From assembly GCA_018224485.1 (NCBI GenBank), contig JAGTVE010000150.1, forward strand, positions 1 through 24,895: a stretch of DNA of 24,895 bases, written 5' to 3'. Below the pieces are notes generated by a model. That model was not told the DNA's origin. It ran no database searches and was given only the letters and a program-made list of their open reading frames with translations. The position numbers and the translations under genes were made by a program. Shown here piece by piece: positions 1 through 6,936 of the stretch. The stretch comes from Thioalkalivibrio sp. (lineage in GTDB: Bacteria; Pseudomonadota; Gammaproteobacteria; Ectothiorhodospirales; Ectothiorhodospiraceae). How positions within the stretch are numbered: the first letter of the stretch is position 1; each line of letters opens with the position of its first letter.

Positions 1-152
1 GCTTCCGCAACACTCTGGCCTACATCCAGCTGAAGGCCCTGGGCTTCGAGGACGTCAAGCTCTACAACGGGGGCTGGGCACACTGGGGTAACGAACTGTC
101 ACTGCCCGTGATAATGGGCTCCGAACCGTGGGACGCGGCACACGCGCTCTGA
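1..152 (+). CDS. Rhodanese-like sulfurtransferase, C-terminal fragment (cut by window edge)
   Basis: The last 49 codons of a protein are present, in the frame beginning at base 3 and ending in TGA at 150-152. The visible part includes LAYIQLKALGFEDV followed by LYNGGWAHWGN, which is the typical end of a rhodanese domain: helix, strand, then a 'GGW..W' loop. Rhodaneses move sulfane sulfur from a donor to an acceptor through an active-site cysteine. That cysteine lies upstream of the window, so activity cannot be judged, nor can the presence of a signal peptide or a second rhodanese domain. It converges with the interrupted MBL-fold gene at 436-1401; rhodanese and MBL-fold proteins often occur together in sulfur metabolism, but a link here is only inference. 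Confidence 0.75.
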   Translation, partial: FRNTLAYIQLKALGFEDVKLYNGGWAHWGNELSLPVIMGSEPWDAAHAL

Positions 153-159
153 GCTGCCT

Positions 160-192
160 GGCGGATGGAGGCCTTCGCGGGCTCCGTCCGCC
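160..192 (+). terminator. GC-rich hairpin after the rhodanese gene, possible terminator
   Basis: An 11-bp inverted repeat lies 8 bases after the rhodanese stop: GGCGGATGGAG at 160-170 pairs with CTCCGTCCGCC at 182-192 with one G-T pair and an 11-base loop. No T-run follows, so it is not a classical intrinsic terminator; it may only stabilise the 3' end. Confidence 0.4.
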
Positions 193-359
193 CTGCGGAA
201 GGGAGACGTTACCCTTCGTTGCGCGCCTGATCGCCGCGCCATGCGTGGCCAGTATTCCACGTTGGCTTCCAAAGTAGATCAGTACACCGGCCGCCGTCTT
301 CTTCCTGAATCGCAGGACATCCGGCCCGGGCGCGGCATGACCTCCTCATGATCACGACG

Positions 360-398
360 GCCGGCACCGCTGCGGTACTTGTCCCGCGCGGTGCCGGC
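360..398. repeat. Long stable inverted repeat downstream of the MBL pseudogene
   Basis: GCCGGCACCGC (360-370) pairs perfectly with GCGGTGCCGGC (388-398). The stem continues inward, after a one-base bulge, as GCGG (372-375) with CCGC (384-387), leaving an 8-base loop. It lies about 40 bases after the stop of the minus-strand MBL gene. Neither side carries a T-run. In the rest of the 283-base gap 153-435 I see no convincing gene. Confidence 0.5.
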
Positions 399-435
399 GA
401 GAGGGCGCTGGAGCGTCCCCGATTCGGCCCCAATC

Positions 436-1401
436 CTACATCCGCGCCTCGAGGATCAGGTAGGTCTGGTTCACGTTCCTGCGATGCCACTGGTCATAGT
501 GCAGCAGATGCTCGAAATCCGGCCAGTCGGCGAGGCGCTCGACCGTCTCGTCCAGCGTTTCCCAGTCCTCGAGCCCCGCGCGGACCTCGCTGACCAGTCG
601 TTCCAGATATTCCCCGGCTTCGCGACGGGCCGTTTCGAGGTCCACCGCAGCCCCGTGCCCCGGAACGACGATCTCGGGGTCCAGGGCCTCGATCCGCTGG
701 AAGTTCTTGACCTTTCCCGCCGGATCGCTCCAGGAGTGGATGCCGAAGATGCGTTCCACGTAGACCACGTCACCCGCAAAGACGACCTCCTCGCCGGGAA
801 GATGCAGCAGGATGTCTCCAGGGAAATGCGCATCCGCCACGTACATCATGTCGAACTCGACCCCGCCCACTTCAAGGCTGTGCGAGTCGGCCTCGATCGG
901 TTCCGGCGCCACCGTCGGCTCGGTTCCCGCCATCGCGTCTTCGCCGAGTACCCGCAGCGAGCGGTTCATGTGCGATTCGGCGAACTCCTCCTGGGTACGG
1001 GCGGTACGCTCGAGCGCCACGATCTCGGCGCCCTGTTCGAGAAACCAGCCGTTGCCTAGCCAGCGGTGATCCTGGCTGCCGATGTTGATCACATGGGTGA
1101 TCGGGGCATCGGTGACGGTGGCCACCGCATCGGCGATCATCTCGGCCACTCGATAGCTGGACCCGCTGCCGACGACCACCACGCCGTCGTCGGTCACCAC
1201 GAATCCCGTGTTGTTGTTCATGCCCTGGTTCAGGGGCTACCGGGACTCGGTCGAGCCGTAGAAGTAGTAGACGCGGTCCGTCAGCGCGATCGGTTCGAGG
1301 ATCTCCTCGATCGGACGGTCGACACCCGTTGCCGCCATCATGGGCGGGGCGAAGAGGCTCAGCAGCAGGAAGACTGGAATCCATTGGTGCGGGTTCTTCA
1401 T
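436..1401 (-). pseudogene. Exported MBL-fold metallo-hydrolase interrupted by an in-frame TAG
   Basis: Reading from ATG at 1401, preceded by GGAG with 9-base spacing, gives a signal peptide (MKNPHQWIPVFLLLSLFA...MMA) and a normal-looking N-terminal stretch with DRVYYFYGSTES. A TAG at 1237-1239 then ends the frame after 54 codons. The same frame continues at once as PLNQG and MNNNTGFVVTDDGVVVV, typical of the first strands of an MBL-fold enzyme, and stays open for 261 codons from ATG 1221. The continuation has the later metal-site motifs AHFPGD, FAGD and PGHG. The first motif is odd: where HxHxDH is expected the sequence reads GSQDHR, and the usual Asp after the first strands is Gly. Either the enzyme has a different metal site or the gene is decaying. 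Read-through, reinitiation at 1221 (which would lose the signal peptide) or a base-call error are alternatives. Some relatives act with PQQ or sulfur oxidation systems; substrate unknown. Confidence 0.75.
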
Positions 1402-1663
1402 TTACAGGTCTCCGTTTGAAGATGGCTGCGCACCGGACCCGGCATCGGCACCAGTGCGTGGTCTTTGGTCGACACAGGCAGGACGAGGCAATCCCGATTA
1501 TTGTTCCGGGACGGGGCCACTTGCCCTGCATCGCTGGTTGTCCAAGGGTAACGCGAAAATATCCGCGGGTCCTGAACTGAACTGCAGGCGGTGGCACCCG
1601 GGTGCGCGTGGCCGGTGGCATTCGGCATAATGGCGGTTTCGGCGTTCGGCGGGGGCGATTCAC
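1402..1663. other. Divergent intergenic region between the MBL gene and folD
   Basis: This 262-base region must hold the promoters of both neighbours. On the minus strand AATAAT (1502-1497) resembles a -10 box but has no good -35 partner. On the plus strand CATAAT (1626-1631) resembles a -10 box about 30 bases before folD, also without a clear -35. I see no gene in it. Confidence 0.35.
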
Positions 1664-2536
1664 ATGACAGCCAGGATCATCGATGGCCGCGCGATCGCGG
1701 CCCGGCACCGCGCCCGCACCGCCGAGGAAGTGGCCCGGTTGACCGCCGCCGGGCAGCGCCCGCCCGGTCTTGCCGTGGTGCTCGTCGGTGGCGATCCGGC
1801 CTCCGAGATCTACGTGCGCAACAAGCGCAGGGCCTGCGAGGAGGCGGGCATCGAGTCGCACTCCTTCAATCTCCCCGCACAGACGACACAGACCGATCTG
1901 CTGGCATTGATCGATCGCCTGAACCGGGATCGCACGATCGACGGCATCCTGGTGCAACTCCCGTTGCCGGCCCATATCGACACCGAAACGGTGATCGAGA
2001 CCATCGACCCGGCCAAGGACGTAGACGGCTTTCACCCCTACAACATGGGACGGCTGGCCGTACGGCTGCCTCGCCTGCGCCCCTGCACTCCGCGTGGCGT
2101 GATGGAACTGCTGCGTGAGATCGGTGAACCGTTCAAGGGACGCACCGCCTGCGTGATCGGCGCGTCGAACATCGTCGGCCGACCCATGACGCTGGAACTA
2201 CTGCTCGCCGGTGCCACCACCACGGTATGCCATCGCTTCACCGCCGACACCCGGGCACACGTGCGCGAGGCGGATCTGGTGATAGCCGCCGCGGGAAGGC
2301 CCGGGTTGGTCAGGGGCGACTGGATCAAGCCAGGTGCCACCGTGATCGACGTAGGAATCAACCGCATGGAGGACGGGACACTGTGCGGCGACGTGGAATT
2401 CGAGGCGGCGGCCGAACGGGCCGCCTGGATCACGCCGGTACCCGGCGGCGTTGGCCCCATGACCGTGGCGGTGCTGCTGGAAAACACGCTTCTATCGCGC
2501 CGCTTTGGTGAGATCGAGGTCCGCGGCGAGGCCTGA
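1664..2536 (+). CDS. folD: Bifunctional methylene-THF dehydrogenase / methenyl-THF cyclohydrolase FolD
   Basis: A full-length 290-residue FolD. It oxidises 5,10-methylene-THF with NADP and hydrolyses the product to 10-formyl-THF, supplying one-carbon units for purines and initiator tRNA formylation. The N-terminal catalytic part shows the tyrosine-lysine pair in YVRNKRRACEEAGI (Tyr50, Lys54), Gln98 in ILVQLPLP and Asp121 in DVDGFHP. The Rossmann half carries GASNIVGRPM, and the family signature PVPGGVGPMT is near the C-terminus. The start at ATG 1664 follows a G-rich stretch (GGGGG, 8 bases upstream) and gives the normal N-terminus MTARIIDGR. It is divergent from the MBL pseudogene and about 110 bases upstream of the cyclophilin gene, so probably a separate transcription unit. 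Nothing is unusual in the sequence. Confidence 0.97.
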   Translation: MTARIIDGRAIAARHRARTAEEVARLTAAGQRPPGLAVVLVGGDPASEIYVRNKRRACEEAGIESHSFNLPAQTTQTDLLALIDRLNRDRTIDGILVQLPLPAHIDTETVIETIDPAKDVDGFHPYNMGRLAVRLPRLRPCTPRGVMELLREIGEPFKGRTACVIGASNIVGRPMTLELLLAGATTTVCHRFTADTRAHVREADLVIAAAGRPGLVRGDWIKPGATVIDVGINRMEDGTLCGDVEFEAAAERAAWITPVPGGVGPMTVAVLLENTLLSRRFGEIEVRGEA

Positions 2537-2646
2537 AGCGCCAATACGGGGACGGCCTGGGGCAGACCAGTCCGTTCAGGGTAGAATCTGGCGGCACAAT
2601 CGGGCTCGGGTTACCCTCCCCGCTCCATCTCCACGGGAACTACGGA

Positions 2647-3219
2647 ATGCGTCGTTCAATCCCCACCCTGTTGCTGTTCCTTGCAACCACTCTTTCAGGA
2701 GCTCTCATGGCTGATGACCAACCCAAGGTCGCAATCGAAACCAACCACGGCCGCATCGTGCTGCAGCTGAACCCCTCGGCCGCCCCGGAGACCGTCGAGA
2801 ATTTCCTTGGCTACGTGGACGAGGGCTTTTACGACAACACCATCTTCCACCGGGTCATCCCCGGCTTCATGGTCCAGGGTGGCGGCTTCGACACCGACAT
2901 GCAGCAGAAGTCCACCCGGGGACCGATCCAGAACGAGGCGGACAACGGCTTGAAGAACAGGACCGGGACCATCGCCATGGCACGCACGCAGGACCCGCAC
3001 TCCGCGACCGCGCAGTTCTTCATCAATTTCTCGGACAACAGCTTTCTCGACCACAGCTCGAAGACACCCCAGGGATGGGGCTACACGGTATTCGGGAGCG
3101 TGGCCGAGGGCATGAGCGTGGTGAGCGAGATCGAGCGCGTGAAGACGGGCCGGGTAGGCGTGCACCAGGACGTTCCCCTGGAGCCCGTGATCATGACCAG
3201 CGTGAAGCGGGTCGAGTGA
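2647..3219 (+). CDS. Cyclophilin-type peptidyl-prolyl cis-trans isomerase (PpiA/PpiB-like), two possible starts
   Basis: A 190-residue cyclophilin that catalyses proline isomerisation during folding. Diagnostic motifs are TIFHRVIPGFMVQGGGF, QKSTRGPIQNEADNG, GTIAMART, SATAQFFINFSDNSFLDH and GWGYTVFG; the catalytic Arg of FHRV and the Trp of GWGY are present. From ATG 2647 the protein begins with a plausible signal peptide, MRRSIPTLLLFLATTLSG..LMA, cleaved before DDQPK, which would send it to the periplasm. However, codon 21 is also ATG (2707), and it is preceded by AGGAG (2697-2701) at ideal 5-base spacing, while 2647 has only a weak GGGAA about 8 bases upstream. A start at 2707 gives a 170-residue cytoplasmic PpiB-like enzyme. 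A possible -10 box TAGAAT lies at 2582-2587, upstream of both starts. It precedes lpxH by 13 bases, as ppiB precedes lpxH in many gammaproteobacteria. Confidence 0.92.
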   Translation: MRRSIPTLLLFLATTLSGALMADDQPKVAIETNHGRIVLQLNPSAAPETVENFLGYVDEGFYDNTIFHRVIPGFMVQGGGFDTDMQQKSTRGPIQNEADNGLKNRTGTIAMARTQDPHSATAQFFINFSDNSFLDHSSKTPQGWGYTVFGSVAEGMSVVSEIERVKTGRVGVHQDVPLEPVIMTSVKRVE

Positions 3220-3232
3220 CTCTCCAGCGGGA

Positions 3233-4000
3233 ATGGGCAGCACGCCGCCGATACTGATCGTCTCCGACCTCCACCTGGACGTGGAGCCGGGCCCCACCCT
3301 CTCGGAGTTCCTCCAGTTCCTGGAAGGGCCGGTGCGTGCGGCCTCTGCACTCTACGTTCTCGGGGATCTCTTCGACTACTGGGTCGGAGACGATGCCGGC
3401 TTTGCTGCGGCGGAGAAGCTCGCGGATGCGGTCTCCGCACTGCCGCTGCCCGTTAGCTTCCAGCACGGCAATCGGGACTTTCTGCTTGGCAACGCCTATG
3501 CGGAGCGGGCCGGCATGACGCTGGCCCCGGAGGAGCTTCCCGTCGAGTTCGAGATCGGAGAGGCGCTTCTCATGCACGGGGACAGCCTCTGCACCGCGGA
3601 CACCGAGTATCTGCGCTTCCGCGATGTCGTGCGCCGTCCGGACTGGCAGCAGGCGTTCCTTGCCCGGCCCCTGGCCGAGCGCATTGCCGAGGCCGAGCGC
3701 CTGCGCGGGATCAGTCGCGGGGCCGGCCAAATGAAGGCCAGCGATATCACGGACGTTCACCCGGATGCAGTCGCAGAGGTGCTGCGCAGGCACGATCGCT
3801 CGCTGCTGATCCACGGCCACACCCACCGTCCGGCGATTCACCACTTTCCGGTAGATGGCCGCCCCTGCATGCGTTGCGTGCTGCCCTCCTGGGACGGGGT
3901 GCCGGGCTATCTGGCGGTGGATGCCCATGGGCTCCGCCTGCTGACGCTGGACGGCCGGGACTACCCCGTGGCATCCGGCGTCCCCTCCAGCCCGGCCTGA
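3233..4000 (+). CDS. lpxH: UDP-2,3-diacylglucosamine diphosphatase LpxH
   Basis: A 255-residue calcineurin-like phosphoesterase that cleaves UDP-2,3-diacylglucosamine to lipid X and UMP, the fourth step of lipid A synthesis, at the inner face of the cytoplasmic membrane. The metal-site motifs appear in the expected order: SDLHLD (Asp12, His14), VLGDLFDYWVGDD (Asp45), HGNRDFLLG (Asn80), LMHGDSLC (His115) and IHGHTHRP (His194, His196). Start ATG 3233 follows AGCGGGA and lies 13 bases after the cyclophilin stop, so the two are probably cotranscribed. Its last 40 bases overlap the 3' end of the convergent glycerate kinase gene, which looks like an extension of that neighbour and not of lpxH. Confidence 0.96.
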   Translation: MGSTPPILIVSDLHLDVEPGPTLSEFLQFLEGPVRAASALYVLGDLFDYWVGDDAGFAAAEKLADAVSALPLPVSFQHGNRDFLLGNAYAERAGMTLAPEELPVEFEIGEALLMHGDSLCTADTEYLRFRDVVRRPDWQQAFLARPLAERIAEAERLRGISRGAGQMKASDITDVHPDAVAEVLRRHDRSLLIHGHTHRPAIHHFPVDGRPCMRCVLPSWDGVPGYLAVDAHGLRLLTLDGRDYPVASGVPSSPA

Positions 4001-5334
4001 ACCCCCGGGGCCGCCATCTCTGACGGGTTGAAGCCCGTTGCGTGCATACCGGATGGCCGGCTGTAGCTCCCCCGACCTCTCCGCGCATCGCCGGAGGGCG
4101 GCCCCAGCCTGACGACCAGCAGGTCCATCACGTTGGTCCCGGTCTCCGTCCCCGGCACCGTCTGCCCCAGTGACTCCCAGAAGACCGCGGTATCCGCCGA
4201 GCGCAGGGCGCGTCTCAGACGCGCGCGGACGCCCGCGACGGTATCGCGGTGGCGGTCACCGAACCAGGCCCCCGCGGACCCGCTGTTGCCATCCACGCCG
4301 TCGGTCGCGGCGCTGAGCAGCTCGATCGGGCGCGGCCAGCCGCGGGCCATCCACAGCAGCAGGATCAGGGCGGCCAGGTGCTGCGCCCGCCCACCGCGTC
4401 CCGCCTGCTCCGGCAGGCGGACCGGGGCCTCGCCGCCCCAGACGTGCACGCCGGCGGGCGCTCCGCGCAGAAAGCGGACCAGGTGGGCCGCCAGGGCGGC
4501 TCCGGAAAGCGCCGCAAAGAGCCCGTGGTCCCAGGCCTGCCGACCCGCCTCCGCAGACGCCCGCACCACCGCGCGGCGGGCATCCGCATTGCCGGCGACC
4601 AGTCGGTGCACCGGGCGCCGCTCCACGGGCCTCGGCGCTTCGGTGCGCTCCAGCAAGGACTGCAGTTCCGGCCACCCGATATCCGGAACCTCCTCCGACG
4701 GTACCGTGGACTCCGGCGCCCAGAAGGGTCCCGACCCGACCGAGGCCGGGGCATCGCCCGGCACGTCGCTGATGAACAGGACGCGGATGTCGCTGGCCGG
4801 GCACAGGCCCGCCGCTCCCCCGGCCTTCAACTTCGAGAATCGGCCGCGCAGGGCATTCATCACACGGATATCCAGCCCGGCCGCCAGCAGCCGGGTGTTG
4901 AGCTCGCGCAGCAGCGGCAGGTCGACGTTGGGACGCGGAAGCTCGGCCAGCGCCGAGGCGCCGCCGGAGAGCAGCACCAACAGGGTGTCGTCGGTGGCGA
5001 TCCGGCCAAGAAAACGGGTGACCGCATGCCCCGCTGCCAGGCTCTCCGCCCCCGGCACCGGGTGATTCCCCGGCCTGCGCTCCACCACAAGACCCCGGCT
5101 CCCTACATCGGGACTCGCACCCGCGGGGGCCACCACCAGCGCGCACGCAATTCGTTTGGACCAGACCGCCGCGGCCCCGGCCAGCATCGCCTCGGCCGCC
5201 TTGCCAAGCGCCAGCACGTGCACGGGCCCCTGCGGTGCCACCTCGTGGGCCAGCGCGGCGGCGACGGCCGCGTGCCCGTGCACGCTGGCGAGGGCCGCGC
5301 GGTAACCGTCCAGCAGGGAACCCGACACGGTCAC
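3961..5334 (-). CDS. Glycerate 2-kinase (GckA/TtuD family) with an extended C-terminus
   Basis: A 457-residue protein of the MOFRL/DUF4147 glycerate kinase family, which phosphorylates D-glycerate to 2-phosphoglycerate. Visible family landmarks are VLALGKAAEAM, RPGNHPVPGAESL, LLVLLSGGASAL, KLKAGGAA, VHVWGGEAPVRLP, LSAATDGVDGNSGSAGAWF and the C-terminal TGTNVMDLLVV. Family members normally end just after that last motif. Here about 45 more residues follow (rich in Gly, Ser, Arg and Pro), running into the end of lpxH by 40 bases, as expected after loss of an original stop codon. The start is GTG at 5334-5332, overlapping the metZ stop as GTGA, so translation is probably coupled to metZ. Older annotations call this family hydroxypyruvate reductase. 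Why a sulfhydrylase gene is coupled to a glycerate kinase is unclear. Confidence 0.88.
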   Translation of the reverse strand: MTVSGSLLDGYRAALASVHGHAAVAAALAHEVAPQGPVHVLALGKAAEAMLAGAAAVWSKRIACALVVAPAGASPDVGSRGLVVERRPGNHPVPGAESLAAGHAVTRFLGRIATDDTLLVLLSGGASALAELPRPNVDLPLLRELNTRLLAAGLDIRVMNALRGRFSKLKAGGAAGLCPASDIRVLFISDVPGDAPASVGSGPFWAPESTVPSEEVPDIGWPELQSLLERTEAPRPVERRPVHRLVAGNADARRAVVRASAEAGRQAWDHGLFAALSGAALAAHLVRFLRGAPAGVHVWGGEAPVRLPEQAGRGGRAQHLAALILLLWMARGWPRPIELLSAATDGVDGNSGSAGAWFGDRHRDTVAGVRARLRRALRSADTAVFWESLGQTVPGTETGTNVMDLLVVRLGPPSGDARRGRGSYSRPSGMHATGFNPSEMAAPGVQAGLEGTPDATG

Positions 5335-6524
5335 CTCAGGCGGTCCAGCCCCCGCGCGAGGTCCCGCTGCACATCCGCGACCGACTCCAGGCCCACCGCC
5401 ACCCGGACCAGTCCCTCGGTAATGCCTTGCGCCTCGCGCATCTCCGGGCTCAGGCGTCCGTGGGTGGTGCTGGCCGGGTGGGTGATCGTGCTCTTCGCAT
5501 CGCCGAGGTTCGCCGTGATGGAGAGCATCCGGGTGCCGTCGATCACCGACCAGGCGGCCTCGCGACCACCCTCCACCTCAAAGCTGAGCACGCCCCCATA
5601 GCCGCTCTGCTGGACATCCGCGAGCGCGTGCTGCGGATGTTCTTCCAGCCCGGGATAATGAACCGCGCGAACCCTGGGATGTCCCCGAAGCCAGCGCGCC
5701 AGCTCCAGCGCATTCCCGCTGTGCGCGCGCATCCGCAGATGCAGCGTCTCCAGCCCCTTCAGGAAGACCCAGGCATTGAACGGAGACAGGGTGGGGCCGG
5801 CAGTGCGCAGGAAGCCATAGACCTCCTTGCCCACCCGTTCGGCATCCCCCACCACCGCACCGCCGAGACAGCGCCCCTGCCCGTCCAGGAACTTGGTTGC
5901 GGAGTGGATCACCAGATCCGCACCCAATTGCAGCGGGCGCTGCAGCGCGGGCGTGCAGAAGCAGTTGTCGACCGCGAGCAGCAGCCCGCGGGCGTGGGCC
6001 AGCTCGGCCAGGGCCCGAATATCCACCAGCTCGCCGAGCGGGTTGGATGGCGTCTCGCAGAAGTACAGGCGGGTCTCCGGCCGGGTGGCCTCCCCCCATG
6101 CGGACACATCGGACAGGGGCACGTAACTGACCTGCACGCCGAAGCGTGCCATGTAGTTGTTCAGCAGCACCGTGGTGGTTCCGAACACCGAGCGCGAGCA
6201 GACCACGTGATCGCCGCTGCGCAACAGACCCATCATCATCGCGAGGATCGCCGCCATTCCGGAGGCGGTGGCGACACAGGCGTCCCCGCCCTCCATCGCC
6301 GCGAGCCGTTCCTCGAAGGTCCTGACCGTGGGATTGGTGAAGCGCGAATAGATGTTGCCGGGAACCTCGCCACTGAAGCGGGCAGCCGCCTCCGCAGCGC
6401 TGGCGAAGACGAAGCTGGAGGTAGGAAAGATCGCCTCCGAGTGCTCATTCTCCGAGGTGCGCCGATAGCCGGCGCGTACGGCTACGGTCTCCGGGTCGTA
6501 CTCGTTGGGATCGAAATCCTGCAT
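5331..6524 (-). CDS. metZ: O-succinylhomoserine sulfhydrylase MetZ
   Basis: A 397-residue PLP enzyme of the Cys/Met metabolism family. It makes homocysteine directly from O-succinylhomoserine and sulfide, bypassing cystathionine. The PLP lysine is Lys211 in HSATKFLDGQGR; other family features are YSRFTNPTV (residues 59-67), ATASGMAAI, ETPSNPL, VDNCFCTP (Asp186) and STTHGRL. The opening (TVAVRAGY..SENEHSEAIFPTSSFVF) is characteristic of MetZ and not of MetB. Start ATG 6524 has only a weak ribosome-binding site (GGAAC). A promoter-like pair lies upstream (6572-6599). The gene ends by overlapping the glycerate kinase start. Direct use of sulfide fits a sulfur-oxidising or sulfide-rich lifestyle, but the enzyme is also common elsewhere. 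Confidence 0.93.
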   Translation of the reverse strand: MQDFDPNEYDPETVAVRAGYRRTSENEHSEAIFPTSSFVFASAAEAAARFSGEVPGNIYSRFTNPTVRTFEERLAAMEGGDACVATASGMAAILAMMMGLLRSGDHVVCSRSVFGTTTVLLNNYMARFGVQVSYVPLSDVSAWGEATRPETRLYFCETPSNPLGELVDIRALAELAHARGLLLAVDNCFCTPALQRPLQLGADLVIHSATKFLDGQGRCLGGAVVGDAERVGKEVYGFLRTAGPTLSPFNAWVFLKGLETLHLRMRAHSGNALELARWLRGHPRVRAVHYPGLEEHPQHALADVQQSGYGGVLSFEVEGGREAAWSVIDGTRMLSITANLGDAKSTITHPASTTHGRLSPEMREAQGITEGLVRVAVGLESVADVQRDLARGLDRLR

Positions 6525-6571
6525 GGGCGTGTTCCGGGAACAGCGGGCGGATGGCCGGGAAGGCTGCCAAC

Positions 6572-6599
6572 ACTATACTGGCTCTTCCGCCCGTCCCAA
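6572..6599 (-). promoter_or_regulatory. Probable sigma70-type promoter of metZ
   Basis: On the minus strand TTGGGA (6599-6594) and TATAGT (6577-6572) are separated by 16 bases, matching four of six and five of six consensus positions. This places the transcript start near 6565, about 40 bases before the metZ ATG. Confidence 0.5.
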
Positions 6600-6636
6600 A
6601 GAACGCGGCCATGCAGCCCGAGTAAACACCCGCCGT

Positions 6637-6730
6637 TGTAGGAGCGGCTCCCGGCCGCAATACCCCACCGTAGGAGCGGCCTCTGGCCAGCGATGCCGCA
6701 CAGCCATCGCGCCCGGAGGGCGCTCCTACA
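6637..6730. repeat. REP/BIME-type cluster, three units with the GTAGGAGCG motif
   Basis: Three related units are present. Unit 1 (6637-6660) is TGTAGGAGCGGC with stem GCGGC/GCCGC. Unit 2 (6669-6693) is CGTAGGAGCGGCC with stem GGCC/GGCC. Unit 3 (6707-6730) is in inverted orientation, ending GCGCTCCTACA, with stem GCGCCC/GGGCGC. The GTAGGAGCG head and GC-rich stem are typical of REP elements mobilised by RAYT (REP-associated tyrosine) transposases; two head-to-tail units plus one inverted unit form a BIME. No RAYT gene is in the window. They sit between the metZ promoter and the tRNA-linked repeat. Confidence 0.7.
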
Positions 6731-6731
6731 G

Positions 6732-6787
6732 CCACGAAAAAGGGCCCACCAGGGGGCCTCTTTCGTGAATGGCTGGGGGACCAGGAT
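6732..6787. repeat. Direct repeat copy A: terminator plus tRNA-Gln 3' end
   Basis: This 56-base segment matches copy B (6899-6954) at 52 of 56 positions by eye. It contains, on the minus strand, an 18-base piece identical to the acceptor/T-arm 3' end of tRNA-Gln including CCA, followed by a near-copy of its terminator. No tRNA body is attached: at 6788 the sequence changes to a hairpin-rich insert. The arrangement resembles a duplicated attachment-site core or a partial tRNA duplication. Confidence 0.75.
6733..6767 (-). terminator. Terminator-like hairpin in repeat copy A
   Basis: CACGAAA (6733-6739) pairs with TTTCGTG (6761-6767), with an inner GC-rich stem and a T-run on the minus strand (A-run 6737-6741). 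One more mismatch than the copy behind tRNA-Gln. It would act as a second stop for minus-strand transcripts. Confidence 0.6.
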
Positions 6788-6898
6788 GACTCGGCCTTCG
6801 GCCTCGCCCTTCGGGCCGCCGCGCTGCGCGCGGACGTTGGCTCCGCTTCGCTTCGCGCTCGAACCTTCCAGGTTCGAACCCTGGCCAGCTTCAATCAT
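6788..6898. repeat. 111-bp hairpin-array insert between the two tRNA-end repeats
   Basis: The segment is a string of small inverted repeats: GGCC-TTC-GGCC, GCCC-TTC-GGGC, CCGCGC-TG-CGCGCGG, then GCTTCGCTTCGCG. It ends in CCAGG-TTCGAAC-CCTGG (6868-6884), which is a T-arm differing from that of tRNA-Gln at one base but in the opposite orientation to the real tRNA. It is thus bounded by inverted tRNA 3'-end pieces. I see no coding capacity; open frames crossing it are tRNA-overlap artefacts. Confidence 0.6.
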
Positions 6899-6935
6899 CC
6901 ACGAAAAAGGCCCCGCAAGGGGGCCTCTTTCGTGG
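6899..6935 (-). terminator. Intrinsic terminator of rplM-rpsI-tRNA-Gln
   Basis: Directly after the tRNA 3' end on the minus strand, AGGCCCC pairs with GGGGCCT around a 5-base loop, followed by TTTTT. The flanks CCACGAAA/TTTCGTGG extend the stem to 15 pairs with one mismatch. It forms the distal part of direct repeat copy B (6899-6954). Confidence 0.85.
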
Positions 6936-6936
6936 A

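Noticed and set aside
209..490. A 93-codon minus-strand frame between the rhodanese and MBL genes, and a tiny frame after GAGGAGG near 340
   Set aside because: No recognisable domain, overlaps the MBL 3' end, and the Shine-Dalgarno is only 2 bases from its ATG.
1594..1612. GTGGCACCCGGGTGCG upstream of folD, considered as a sigma54 promoter
   Set aside because: The GG to GC distance is 9 and not 10, and the TTGC element is absent.
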